DNA from: Phycisphaeraceae bacterium
GTDB taxonomy: Bacteria > Planctomycetota > Phycisphaerae > Phycisphaerales > UBA1924
Length of the DNA: 64,000 nt
NCBI GenBank assembly: GCA_020639215.1
Contig: JACKHA010000011.1
Coordinates: 1-64,000, forward strand
Direction of reading: 5' to 3'
Positions 17,832 to 25,773 of this stretch are shown in pieces. A model generated the notes under the pieces. The model was not told the DNA's origin. It searched no databases and was given only the letters and a program-made list of their open reading frames with translations. Position numbers and translations under genes: made by a program. Every line of letters begins with the position of its first letter. The first letter of the stretch is position 1.

Positions 17832-18598
17832 GCGAGTGCTCCCGAGCCGAGGCTGGAGGGGGCGTCGTGGAACGGCTGATCGGGCCTGGGGCGAGTAGCG
17901 TCCGACGCGCGCGTCGGGTTCAAGGCCGGAGCGGGCGGTGGGCTCCGGCGATCGGCTTCTGGCGCGACGCGCTCGATGCCCACGACGCGTCCGTTCTCGA
18001 GCGTGACGATGCGGTCGGCGGCCATGTGGACCTCGTCCGGGCGGTGCGAGGTGAACAGGATGGTCTTGCCGGCGCGCTTGAGTTCGAGGAGCAGGTCGAG
18101 GAACGCCTTGCGTCCGGCGGCGTCGAGGTTGGACGTGGGCTCGTCGAGCACCAGCAGCGGGGGCTCGCCCAGCAGGGCCAGGGCCAGGCTGAGGCGCTGG
18201 CGCATCCCGCCGGAGCAGTCGGCGACACGGCGTGACCGGGCCCCGTTGAGCTCCACCAGGGCGAGGAGTCGATCGACATCCTTGCGGGTGGCGCGCCGGA
18301 GGCCCGCGAAGAGCGCCATGGCCTCGGACACGCGCAGGTCCGGGGGCAGGATCGACTCCTGCGGGATGTAGCCGAGGCGGCGCCGGGCGGCCTTGCCGCG
18401 GCGGCGGATGTCCAGCCCGTCGATGGTGATGCGTCCCTTGAAGTTGATGAGCCCGAGCGTGCAGCGGAGCAGCGTGGTCTTGCCCGCGCCGTTGGGCCCC
18501 CAGAGGGCGACGGCCTCGCCGCGGGCGATGTCCAGATCGACGCCGTCGAGCGCGACGAACCGCCCGAACCGCTTTCGCACAGCCTCGATGCGGATCAC
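17828..18598 (-). CDS. nosF: NosF ABC transporter ATP-binding protein
   Basis: 256 residues. The GTG at 18598 follows AAGGAG. Walker A is GPNGAGKTT (about residues 33-41), the signature is SGGMRQRLSLALALLG, Walker B is LLVLDEPTSNLD, and the switch is TSHRPDEVH. It powers the NosFY permease for NosZ maturation. Its start overlaps the nosD stop (GTGA) and its stop overlaps nosY. A Pro/Arg-rich C-terminal tail of about 40 residues extends past the ATPase fold. Confidence 0.94.
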   Translation of the reverse strand: MIRIEAVRKRFGRFVALDGVDLDIARGEAVALWGPNGAGKTTLLRCTLGLINFKGRITIDGLDIRRRGKAARRRLGYIPQESILPPDLRVSEAMALFAGLRRATRKDVDRLLALVELNGARSRRVADCSGGMRQRLSLALALLGEPPLLVLDEPTSNLDAAGRKAFLDLLLELKRAGKTILFTSHRPDEVHMAADRIVTLENGRVVGIERVAPEADRRSPPPAPALNPTRASDATRPRPDQPFHDAPSSLGSGALA

Positions 18599-20019
18599 GC
18601 CTTGCTCCTTCCCGATGCTGCGAGGGTCGCGCCCAGGCTGTTGCCCGCCAGGGTCGCCACCGCCATGCCCGTCCCCGCCAGGGCCAGGGCGATGATGGCG
18701 AACGGGCCCGACATGGCGCGCCCCGGCGGCGTCGGTGCCGGCATCGGGGGCGACATCCACGGGGCGGTATCGACCAGTTTCGGGCGTGGCGCGACGACGG
18801 GGAACGACCTGGCGGCCAGGTCGATCGCCTGCTGGGCGGGGCTGTAGAGGAAGTACCGGAGCTTGGGCTCGCGGTCGATGAGGTTCTCGAAGAGCCCGTC
18901 GCTGCGGTGCTCGATGTCGCCGATGGCGTCGGCGTCGAGGTCGAAGCCGCGGTACGCGCTCCAGTAGTTGCCCCGCCCGTCGACGGTGAACGAGTTCTGG
19001 CCCTCGAACGCGCCGCCGCCGAGGATGGCCACGTCCTCGATGTTCTCGACGAAGGCGTTGTCCTGGAAGTGGTTGTTGCGGACGGCGGGCATGAAGGCGA
19101 CGCCGACATCGTTGAACGCGATGATGTTGCGCGTGTGGTGGTGGTGGATGTCGCCCCGGACGGGGGAGGTGTCGAGGTTGATGCCGACGCGGTTGCCGGC
19201 GATGAGGTTGTCCTCGAGCAGCACGCCGTCGACGTCCTTGAGGCCGATGCCAAAGCCGCTCGGCCCGCGGTTGTCGGCGATGACGTTGCGCCGTGCTTCG
19301 AGGTCCTGGCTGTACATCATGAAGATGCCGACGGAGTTGCGTTCGAGGCGGTTGTCCTCCATGACGCACGCGTCGGTGTACATGCTGTGGAGCCCGTAGC
19401 GGCACTCGACCACGCTGTTGCCGCGGAGGACGGCCCGGCTCGAGTACCAGACCACGACGTCGCGGGACTGGCGGACGGTGTTGTTCTCGACCACGGTGTC
19501 GGGGCTCTGCCAGAGGCGGATCGCGTCGCCGCGCCGCCCGAGGTCCAGGTCCTTGCCGACGATCGTGTTGTTGGCCACGACGCTGGCGGGCGCGCCGGCG
19601 ATCACGATGCCGAAGAGCACGTCCTCGAGGCGGTTGTTCTCGATGGTGGCGCGGGGGGCGGTGGCGGCGACGCCGGCGTTCTCGCGGTCCACGCTCTGGC
19701 CCGTGCCCCGGATGGTGAAGCCGGAGATGGTCACGTCGGGAGCCGTGATGCGGACGACATCGCCCAGCCCCTGGGCGTCGAGGATCGCCCCGGGCTGGGC
19801 GCGCAGGGCGAGCGGGCGGTCGATGACGATGGACGGGTACACGCCGGGAGGGACGGAGATCTCCTGCCCCGGCGCGGCGGCGGCGATCGCGCCCGGCAGG
19901 TCGAATCCGGAAGCGAGTGCGGCGGGCTGCGTGGTCTCGGCGAACGCCTGCGAGTAGAAGGCGACCGCGAGCAGCGCCGCCCACACGCTCGCGCGGGTGC
20001 ATGTTCGGCGTGGCGTCAC
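18595..20019 (-). CDS. nosD: NosD periplasmic beta-helix protein, C-terminally membrane-anchored
   Basis: 474 residues from the GTG at 20019 (GTGA overlap with the gene before). A signal peptide ends QAFAETT. The body is a right-handed beta-helix with NosD/CASH repeats: AIRLWQSPDTVVENNTVRQSRDVVVWYSS, GLHSMYTDACVMEDNRLERNSVGIFMMYSQ, NYWSAYRGFD. Near the C-terminus a hydrophobic run (GPFAIIALALAGTGMAVATLAG) predicts a membrane anchor, which I believe is not usual for NosD. It works with NosFY to mature the copper sites of NosZ. Confidence 0.92.
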   Translation of the reverse strand: MTPRRTCTRASVWAALLAVAFYSQAFAETTQPAALASGFDLPGAIAAAAPGQEISVPPGVYPSIVIDRPLALRAQPGAILDAQGLGDVVRITAPDVTISGFTIRGTGQSVDRENAGVAATAPRATIENNRLEDVLFGIVIAGAPASVVANNTIVGKDLDLGRRGDAIRLWQSPDTVVENNTVRQSRDVVVWYSSRAVLRGNSVVECRYGLHSMYTDACVMEDNRLERNSVGIFMMYSQDLEARRNVIADNRGPSGFGIGLKDVDGVLLEDNLIAGNRVGINLDTSPVRGDIHHHHTRNIIAFNDVGVAFMPAVRNNHFQDNAFVENIEDVAILGGGAFEGQNSFTVDGRGNYWSAYRGFDLDADAIGDIEHRSDGLFENLIDREPKLRYFLYSPAQQAIDLAARSFPVVAPRPKLVDTAPWMSPPMPAPTPPGRAMSGPFAIIALALAGTGMAVATLAGNSLGATLAASGRSKA

Positions 20020-20732
20020 GACGCGGCCCCCGGGGCGGGCTCCCCTCCGTCGCCACGGGCCGCGGGCTGCGAGCGCTCCCCGGCACGCATTCGGTCGAAC
20101 AAGGGCTTGAAGGCGCGCCGGTGCAGGACGAGGCCGGCGATCGAGCACGCCGAGGCAGTCACCGCGAGCCAGAGCCCGGGCCCCGCGCTGGCGTGCGTCT
20201 TGAACTGGCCGATCACGCCGGTGCCCAGCACCGGTGGTGTGAACGGCTTGATCGCGTTTGAGAGAGGGGCCGCGGGGTCGAGGTTGTTGCCGAAGTGGTC
20301 CAGCCACAGGTGCAGATCGATCAGGAAGAACGGGGGGAACACGATGACGGGCACGACCAGCAGCACGGCCCACTTGCTGTGGATGTGCATCGCGCCCTCG
20401 ACCAGCAGCACGACCGCGATGAGCAGGTACACGGAGATCGAGCGTTCAAACTGGGCGGCGTCCTCGAGGGGGCGCATGCCGATGTAGTGGTTCAGGCCGT
20501 CGATCTCGCCAACGTCGCCGGTGAGGTGGTTGACATAGGCCTGGACGTGCAGCCCGTCGGGGTACTGCGGGGCCTCGAGCACCATGGTCCAGTACGGGAG
20601 AAAGATCGAGACCAGGATCGCGACGCGGGCGGCGCTGAGCGCCAGCGCCGGCAGGGCGTAGCGCCAAGGGCGAGACCGGAGTTCCTCGGCCGGAACCCGC
20701 GGGCCGGCGATGGCGTGCAGCATTCGGCTCAC
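20016..20732 (-). CDS. NosB-like polytopic membrane protein
   Basis: 238 residues, with hydrophobic segments at about 25-50, 100-120, 122-142 and 180-205. The GTG at 20732 has a perfect GGAGGT 7 nt upstream. Conserved-looking parts are MVLEAPQYPDGLHVQAYVNHLTGDV and GLNHYIGMRPLED, seen in membrane proteins between nosZ and nosD in clade II nos clusters. It probably supports electron delivery or assembly of NosZ; the exact function of this family is not established. Calling it NosB rests on position and general features. Confidence 0.7.
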   Translation of the reverse strand: MSRMLHAIAGPRVPAEELRSRPWRYALPALALSAARVAILVSIFLPYWTMVLEAPQYPDGLHVQAYVNHLTGDVGEIDGLNHYIGMRPLEDAAQFERSISVYLLIAVVLLVEGAMHIHSKWAVLLVVPVIVFPPFFLIDLHLWLDHFGNNLDPAAPLSNAIKPFTPPVLGTGVIGQFKTHASAGPGLWLAVTASACSIAGLVLHRRAFKPLFDRMRAGERSQPAARGDGGEPAPGAAS

Positions 20733-20807
20733 TGGGTGGACCTCCGATCGAACATGCGGATGCGAAGGGCGCCGGGGCGGCGTTTGCCGCCCCGCGCCAG
20801 GGGGTCA

Positions 20808-22886
20808 TCACGACTCGGGCTGGATGGGCTCGGGCGCCTCAACGGCGGCCTGATCGCTGGGCTTGACCAGCAGGTACCCCATCATCTCGAGGTGGAGGGC
20901 CGAGCAGAACTCGGTGCAGTAGAACGGGAACACGCCGGGGACGTCGGCGTCGAACTCGATGCGCGCGTACTCGCCGGCCTCGAGGCTGGCGTTGATGTTG
21001 TAGGTGGGGATGCAGAACCCGTGCGAGGCGTCGAGGGCACGCTCGATGTTCGTGAGGTGCCAGATCACGCGATCGCCCTGGTTGACCTCGACGTGCTCCG
21101 GATTGAAGTGGCTGCGCACGACGGTCATGTAGACGTGCACCTCGTTGCCGTGGCGCTCGATCCGCTCTCGCCCGACCGACGGCGCGCCAACCTCGACGCG
21201 CCCCTCGTGCGGATTCCAGCCGACCTCGGGGTACACGGTCCAGGGATGGAGCTTGTCGGCCCGGATGATCTGGGCGTAGTGGGGCTCCCCGATCCCCATC
21301 GGCATGTCGTACAGCAGCGGCATCCGCTCGCCCGTGCCCGAGATGTCGATGAGCTGGAAGTTCTGCGGCAGCAGCGGACCGGTCGGCATGAATCGGTCGA
21401 TCGACCACTTGTTCATCGCGATCAGGTAGTTCCCGTCGGGGCTGACGGTGTCGCCCTCGGCGACCGCCAGGTGCCCGATGTTGTAGTGCACGCTGGTCTT
21501 GCCCACGAGCGTCCAGTCCGGCTCGGGGTTGAGCGAGCCCGAGGCCCCGCCCAGCGTCCACCGGGCCACCGCGGGCTCGAGGAACAGCGAGGTGTAGGCG
21601 TAGCCCTGGTGGTCGAACTGGGTGTGCAGCGGCCCGAGCCCGACCTCGACCTGGGCCTCGACGCAGGCGTCGTAGTCAAGGATCGGCACGCCGAACTGGT
21701 CCGTGTCGTATTGCCCGGAGGCGATGACCTGCTGGATCTTGGCGAAGGAATAGACCGTCACGTGGGGGTCGAGCTTGCCGGAGACGACGATGAACTCGCC
21801 GCTCGGCGCGACATCGACGCCGTGCGGGCTCTTGGGCTCGGGGATGAAGTAGAGCACGCCCTCGGCGACGGCGGTCTCGAGCGGGAGCACGTCGAAGCCG
21901 TTGATCTCGACGGTGCGCCCGGCGGCGGCCAGTTCGGCCGCCTTGACCAGGTTGATCACATGCAGGTAGTCCATGTCGCGCCGGCTGACGCCGGCCTCGA
22001 ACGGCGGGTTGCCCTGCTCGATGCCGCCCGTGGCCATCTCGGTGTTGATCGAGTTGCCGAAGATCCAGCCCTCGCTTGGGCCCTTGCCGGCGTCGAACAG
22101 GTCCTGCCAGTACGGCGGGAGCTCCATCGCGAACGAGCGGTCGGGGTCGAGGCGACCGGCATTCCGGTCGAACTTCCAGAACGTCACCATGCCGCGGTAC
22201 GACTCCTCGTACTCGCTGATCGGGGCGTAGGCCATGCCCAGGGGCGTCGAATACTGCCCGCCCTCGATGACCCACTCGGTGTTGGGGGTGACGAACGTCC
22301 CGCCGTGGTCGCTGAGGCTCAGCGGGTTCTTGAGGATCTGGCGGGTCTCGTAGTCGCGCAGGTCGATGACCGCCACGCGGGCGTTGGCCTTGTCGTTGAT
22401 GAACAGGAACTGCCCGTCGTAGTCGCCCCGGGTCTCGCTCAGGGCCGGATGGTGGGTGTCGCCCCACAGCACGTCCCGGCCGTTGACGCGCCCCTGGGCC
22501 AGGATGTCGTTGCCCACGCCGTAGCCGTAGCCCTGCCAGGGCTCGGGCGTGAAGACGCCGATCGTGCGCAGGATGCGCATCGAGGGCACGCCGATCACAA
22601 ACACCTGCCCGGAGTGCCCGCCCGAGGCGAACTGGATGTACTCGTCGTGACGCCCCGACGGCGTGTAGGTCATGGCGGCGGCGACCAGGTCGTCGGGCGT
22701 CAGGTTCCGCTGCTGGGCGACCGCCGCCAGGCGGGCGTTGCCGCCCGCGCCGTTGCCCCCGCCGGTCGTCTGGGAGGCGGGGCGGGTCGGGTTGGCGCCG
22801 GTCGGCCCGCTGGCTTGCGGCCCGCACGAGGCCAGGGCGCCCAGCCCGCCCGCGAGCAGAAGCAGCATCGCATGTCGAACGCTCAT
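20808..22886 (-). CDS. nosZ: Nitrous-oxide reductase, Sec-exported clade II type
   Basis: 692 residues; the ATG at 22886 follows AAGGAG. It reduces N2O to N2 in the periplasm. The N-terminus (MSVRHAMLLLLAGGLGALASCG) is a lipoprotein-like Sec signal without the twin arginine of clade I enzymes. The seven-bladed propeller carries CuZ ligands in WGDTHHPALSETRGDYDG, EPKSPHGVDVAPSGEF, LHTQFDHQGYAYTSLF and KTSVHYNIGHLAVAEGD. The C-terminal cupredoxin domain has the CuA loop FYCTEFCSALHLEMMGYL. Length is near the family norm. It is the second gene of the operon, after a cytochrome c that may donate electrons. A short hairpin places its Shine-Dalgarno in a loop (22889-22905). Confidence 0.96.
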   Translation of the reverse strand: MSVRHAMLLLLAGGLGALASCGPQASGPTGANPTRPASQTTGGGNGAGGNARLAAVAQQRNLTPDDLVAAAMTYTPSGRHDEYIQFASGGHSGQVFVIGVPSMRILRTIGVFTPEPWQGYGYGVGNDILAQGRVNGRDVLWGDTHHPALSETRGDYDGQFLFINDKANARVAVIDLRDYETRQILKNPLSLSDHGGTFVTPNTEWVIEGGQYSTPLGMAYAPISEYEESYRGMVTFWKFDRNAGRLDPDRSFAMELPPYWQDLFDAGKGPSEGWIFGNSINTEMATGGIEQGNPPFEAGVSRRDMDYLHVINLVKAAELAAAGRTVEINGFDVLPLETAVAEGVLYFIPEPKSPHGVDVAPSGEFIVVSGKLDPHVTVYSFAKIQQVIASGQYDTDQFGVPILDYDACVEAQVEVGLGPLHTQFDHQGYAYTSLFLEPAVARWTLGGASGSLNPEPDWTLVGKTSVHYNIGHLAVAEGDTVSPDGNYLIAMNKWSIDRFMPTGPLLPQNFQLIDISGTGERMPLLYDMPMGIGEPHYAQIIRADKLHPWTVYPEVGWNPHEGRVEVGAPSVGRERIERHGNEVHVYMTVVRSHFNPEHVEVNQGDRVIWHLTNIERALDASHGFCIPTYNINASLEAGEYARIEFDADVPGVFPFYCTEFCSALHLEMMGYLLVKPSDQAAVEAPEPIQPES

Positions 22887-22888
22887 GG

Positions 22889-22905
22889 CTCACTCCTTGG
22901 GTGAG
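22889..22905 (-). promoter_or_regulatory. Small hairpin presenting the nosZ ribosome site
   Basis: On the minus strand CTCAC, a 7-nt loop and GTGAG form a 5-bp stem directly before the nosZ ATG. The AAGGAG ribosome site runs from the loop into the 3' arm. It could tune nosZ translation, but the stem is short. Confidence 0.3.
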
Positions 22906-22964
22906 AAAGGAAAACGGTGGAGTCACCCGCGCTCGCGCCGAGCGGCGGGCTTGTGTGGCTGGTG

Positions 22965-23537
22965 TCAGTTGGCGCCGCCGGCGGCGTTGATCTGGAGGAA
23001 TCGCACGTACGCGACGATCTCCCGCAGGTCGTCGTCGTCGAGCATCGGGTTGCCGCCCTTGCCGGGCATCTCGACGCCCGTGGTGTTCATGGGGTCCCAG
23101 GTGCTGCGTCCCATCTTCAGGAACATCAGCAGGGCGCCGTCGCTCAGACCCCGCACGAACTCGCTGTGGGCGATGTCCTTGCCGAGGCCCGGCAGCGCCT
23201 GCCCGCTCGGGCCGTGGCACGCCGTGCACGTTCCCATGTAGGTCTCGCGGCCGGCGTCGATGACCCACGGGTCGACGCCGATCTGGCTCGCGACCCGCAG
23301 CACCCGCTCCTGGTGGGCCCGGAGCGACGCGCCCGCACGCCGGTTCTGGGCCATGGCCCCGCCCACGCACACGACCGCCAGGGTGACGATCATGGCGGTG
23401 GCGACGACCGAGAGAAACGTTGTGTTCCCGCGTCGGGCGCGCCCCGCCGATCGGTGCTCGGCGCGACAAATCGCCGACGGCGTGTGCCGGGTTCGAGGCG
23501 TGCCAGAGTCGCGAACTGCGCCGGAGTTGATGCCCAT
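22965..23537 (-). CDS. Membrane-anchored monohaem cytochrome c of the nos cluster
   Basis: 190 residues from the ATG at 23537 (GGAG 6 nt upstream); an earlier ATG at 23543 touches the same GGAG. One N-terminal membrane segment (TTFLSVVATAMIVTLAVVCVGGAMA) is followed by a periplasmic domain. It holds one haem site, TCTACHGPSGQALPGLG, and a likely axial Met in VEMPGKGGNPML. It should donate electrons to NosZ, whose gene is 78 nt downstream. A near-consensus promoter and a 14-bp palindrome lie just upstream. Confidence 0.88.
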   Translation of the reverse strand: MGINSGAVRDSGTPRTRHTPSAICRAEHRSAGRARRGNTTFLSVVATAMIVTLAVVCVGGAMAQNRRAGASLRAHQERVLRVASQIGVDPWVIDAGRETYMGTCTACHGPSGQALPGLGKDIAHSEFVRGLSDGALLMFLKMGRSTWDPMNTTGVEMPGKGGNPMLDDDDLREIVAYVRFLQINAAGGAN

Positions 23538-23549
23538 GCCCATCTCCAA

Positions 23550-23563
23550 TCCAGATATCTGGA
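23550..23563. promoter_or_regulatory. 14-bp palindromic operator of the nos operon
   Basis: TCCAGATATCTGGA is a perfect 14-bp palindrome. It overlaps the expected transcription start of the leftward nos operon (just past the -10 at 23566-23571) and ends 12 nt before the cytochrome start codon. The divergent Rrf2 regulator is the obvious candidate to bind it. Confidence 0.65.
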
Positions 23564-23565
23564 CA

Positions 23566-23593
23566 AGTCTAGCCGCTTATCGGTTGGTGTCAA
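23566..23593 (-). promoter_or_regulatory. Promoter of the nos operon
   Basis: On the minus strand a consensus -35 TTGACA (23588-23593), a 16-nt spacer and -10 TAGACT (23566-23571). The octamer GACTTGTC covers the -10 (23562-23569) and recurs in the divergent promoter. Confidence 0.65.
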
Positions 23594-23631
23594 CCTGGGC
23601 TTGCGTCACGCCTGCCCGGACCCCGCCGGAC

Positions 23632-23660
23632 TTGTCTCATTGCGGATTCCGCAGTAGACT
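23632..23660 (+). promoter_or_regulatory. Promoter of the Rrf2 regulator gene with operator in the spacer
   Basis: -35 TTGTCT (23632-23637), a 17-nt spacer and -10 TAGACT (23655-23660). The spacer holds the palindrome TGCGGATTCCGCA (23641-23653), a good position for autorepression. The start codon at 23667 is 6 nt after the -10, so the transcript is probably leaderless. Confidence 0.65.
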
Positions 23661-23666
23661 ATCGCT

Positions 23667-24113
23667 GTGGCGACCCGATACCTCCCCCAGTGCGGCGAAT
23701 ACGCCCTGCGGGCCATGGCCCACCTGGCCGGGGCCGGGGGCGACGCCAAGGCGTCGCGCGACATCGCCGCCGCCACCGGTGTCCCGCCGAACTACATCCA
23801 GAAGATCCTGGCCCAGCTGACCCGGGCCGGCCTCCTGTCGGCCCAGCGCGGCACCAAGGGCGGCTACGTGCTCACGAAGCGTCCCGACTCGATCTCGCTC
23901 CACGAGATCTTCGTGGCCGTCTCGGCGGAGGTGGAGCGGATCACCGCGTGCCCGCTGGGGCGTCCGGAGCACACGCACCTGTGCCCGCTCCATCGGCGCC
24001 TGGACGACGCGTACTCGCTGATCGAGGCCGTCTTCAAGACAACCACGCTGGCCTCGATCTGCGAGCCGCCGGGCGAGGGCTCGTGCGCGGCGCTGCGTGC
24101 GCTGGGGGGGTGA
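23667..24113 (+). CDS. Rrf2-family transcriptional regulator of the nos cluster
   Basis: 148 residues from GTG at 23667. The N-terminal winged helix is typical: YLPQCGEYALRAMAHLAG, then DIAAATGVPPNYIQKILAQLTRAGLLSAQRGTKGGYVLTKRPDSISL. The C-terminal part has cysteines at TACPLGRPEHTHLCPLHRRLDD and SICEPPGEGSC, enough for an Fe-S cluster as in NsrR or IscR, though the spacing is not textbook. NsrR-type members sense NO. Its divergent position suggests it represses the nos operon and itself through the palindromes between them; this is inference. Confidence 0.88.
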   Translation: MATRYLPQCGEYALRAMAHLAGAGGDAKASRDIAAATGVPPNYIQKILAQLTRAGLLSAQRGTKGGYVLTKRPDSISLHEIFVAVSAEVERITACPLGRPEHTHLCPLHRRLDDAYSLIEAVFKTTTLASICEPPGEGSCAALRALGG

Positions 24114-24329
24114 GCGGCCGACGGATGCCGGGCTCCGGCCCGTCGTCGGGGCGATTGTGATCGGCGGGTTCGGAGAGATGCGCGGCTCGCCTCAGCCCCG
24201 AAACCTGCGCAACGGGGCCGGGGCGGTGGCGAGCCTTCCGGACCTGCCGCTGGGCGGGGTTGGCGGGCCAGCAGTGGCGTTAGCCGCCCGCTGATTGGTA
24301 GCAGGTCTGCCAAACCCTACGATCTCGTG

Positions 24330-24929
24330 ATGTGCGATTCGCCCGATCCGACCATTCCAGCCTTCCGCCGCGCGGCGTTGATAGTGGCAGTGCTCAATCT
24401 GGCATACTTCTTCGTTGAGTTCGCTGTCGCGGTGTCGATCGGCTCGGTGTCGCTGCTGGCCGACAGCATCGACTTCCTGGAGGATGCATCCGTCAATGGT
24501 CTAATCGTGCTGGCGCTGGCGTGGAGCGCAAAGGCTCGCGCCCGCGTGGGCATGCTGCTGGCCCTGCTGTTGCTGGTCCCGGCCGTCGCAGCGCTCTGGG
24601 CGGCATGGAGCAAGATCAGTTCGGGGGTGCCCGCTGCGCCCATTCCACTCACGATCACGGGAGCGGGTGCGCTGGCTGTCAACACGCTGTGCGCCTTCTT
24701 TCTCGCAAAGCACCGGCACCGTGAATGCAGCCTGAGCAAGGGCGCGTTTCTTTCAGCCCGCAACGACGCGATCGCCAATATCGCCATCATCGCGGCAGGC
24801 GGGCTGACCTTCGCGCTCAAATCCATTTGGCCGGACCTGATCGTCGGGTTGGGGATCGCGGTGATGAACGCGGGTGCGGCGAAGGAGGTCTTTGAGGCCG
24901 CACGTGGAGAGCACGCGGCGGAGGCATAG
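24330..24929 (+). CDS. Small CDF-like cation transporter
   Basis: 199 residues and five to six membrane segments. ATG at 24330 is 6 nt after a TACGAT -10-like hexamer; a GTG directly before it is also possible. SLLADSIDFLEDASVNG matches the metal-binding second helix of cation diffusion facilitators. The later helix reads SARNDAIANIAIIAAGG, where the usual His-x-x-x-Asp is altered. The C-terminal cytoplasmic domain of about 90 residues is missing, so it is shorter than usual CDF proteins. Third codon positions are less GC-rich than in neighbouring genes, which hints at transfer. Substrate unknown. Confidence 0.65.
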   Translation: MCDSPDPTIPAFRRAALIVAVLNLAYFFVEFAVAVSIGSVSLLADSIDFLEDASVNGLIVLALAWSAKARARVGMLLALLLLVPAVAALWAAWSKISSGVPAAPIPLTITGAGALAVNTLCAFFLAKHRHRECSLSKGAFLSARNDAIANIAIIAAGGLTFALKSIWPDLIVGLGIAVMNAGAAKEVFEAARGEHAAEA

Positions 24930-24950
24930 ACGACCCCGGCCCGCCGACGC

Positions 24951-24986
24951 CTTGCACAACCACTTGCACAAGCGCTTGCACAAGCG
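24951..24986 (+). repeat. Three 12-bp iteron-like direct repeats
   Basis: CTTGCACAA occurs at 24951, 24963 and 24975, exactly 12 bp apart. The last copy is embedded in a near-perfect palindrome (CGCTTG CA CAAGCG, 24973-24986). It lies just past the CDF-like gene. The spacing, about one helical turn, is what a DNA-binding protein array would show. Confidence 0.7.
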
Positions 24987-25086
24987 AGCGTCCACGCAGG
25001 TCATTCCGTGTCATCGTCGGGCTGTGCGCCCCGGTCCGGCCGCTCCCGCCCACCTCGCCGGAACTCGCGGAATCTGCGGGGTTTGT

Positions 25087-25126
25087 CAACGAAAAGCCGC
25101 CGGTGTCATCGTGTGACATCGGCGGC
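25087..25126 (-). terminator. Terminator of the tRNA-Gly gene
   Basis: A 13-bp stem with one G-T wobble (25096-25108 with 25114-25126) and a 5-nt loop. It is followed on the minus strand by TTTTCGTT, the same tail as the terminator at 3053-3096. It begins 17 nt past the tRNA 3' end. Confidence 0.82.
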
Positions 25127-25142
25127 AGACATTGGTCCAGAA

Positions 25143-25214
25143 AGCGGGTGATCGGAATCGAACCGACGACATTCAGCTTGGGAAGCTGACGTTCTACCGC
25201 TGAACTACACCCGC
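25143..25214 (-). tRNA. tRNA-Gly (anticodon CCC)
   Basis: 72 nt with a full cloverleaf. The acceptor stem GCGGGTG/CACCCGC has 7 bp and a U discriminator. D stem GTTC/GAAC; anticodon stem TCAGC/GCTGA with loop TTCCCAA, giving anticodon CCC, which reads GGG. T stem GTCGG/CCGAT with loop TTCGATT. The 3' CCA is not encoded. A terminator follows. Confidence 0.95.
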
Positions 25215-25422
25215 GGCACGGGGGCGACAGGCCGTCCTACCGCCGCCCGATCTGGAACAGGATAGCCGGGTTCGGGACGCGGGTTCAAGTGGGGGGCCGC
25301 CGACGTGCTGGGGCACCGGTCCATCCGCTCGTCCGGTTGGCCGCCCTGATCTCGTCGAGAATCGACACCCAATCGCCGTCGCACGTTCATGTCCGCGCGA
25401 TCGGTTCCCGGCACCCGAGCCG

Positions 25423-25773
25423 TCAACCCGCCGTCGGCAGTTTCGCGTCGAGCGCCGCCACCACCACCGACATGTACGTGTACACCGGCCCGCCGCCCAT
25501 CATCACCGCCACGCCCGCGGCCTCCAGCACTTCCTCACGCGTCGCCCCGCACTTCACGCACTTCTCCACGTGCGCGTAGATGCACGGCTCGCATCGCGTC
25601 GCCACGCCGATCGACATCGCGATCAGTTCCTTCTGCTTGACCGTCAGCGCCCCCTCCTTCATCAGCCCCTGGAAGAACGGGGCGAACGCCCGCGGCACGT
25701 CGGGGGCCGCCTCCTTCACCCGCCCCATCCGCTTCGGCCAGGACTCGTAGAACGACGCGGCGTCGTGGTGCAT
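25423..25773 (-). CDS. AhpD/carboxymuconolactone decarboxylase-like protein
   Basis: 116 residues from the ATG at 25773, which follows GAGGAA. The core LTVKQKELIAMSIGVATRCEPCIYAHVEKCVKCGATREEVLEAAGVAVMMGGGP is typical of the AhpD-like family. RCEPC with the His four residues on forms the thiol-peroxidase-type active site. It likely reduces peroxides or acts on small carboxylic acids. About 350 bp after the start, up to metF, contains no gene. Confidence 0.88.
   Translation of the reverse strand: MHHDAASFYESWPKRMGRVKEAAPDVPRAFAPFFQGLMKEGALTVKQKELIAMSIGVATRCEPCIYAHVEKCVKCGATREEVLEAAGVAVMMGGGPVYTYMSVVVAALDAKLPTAG

Noticed and set aside
24097..24294. Small open frame after the Rrf2 gene
   Set aside because: No ribosome site, low-complexity product and no protein-like features; the 213-bp stretch before the CDF-like gene is otherwise empty.
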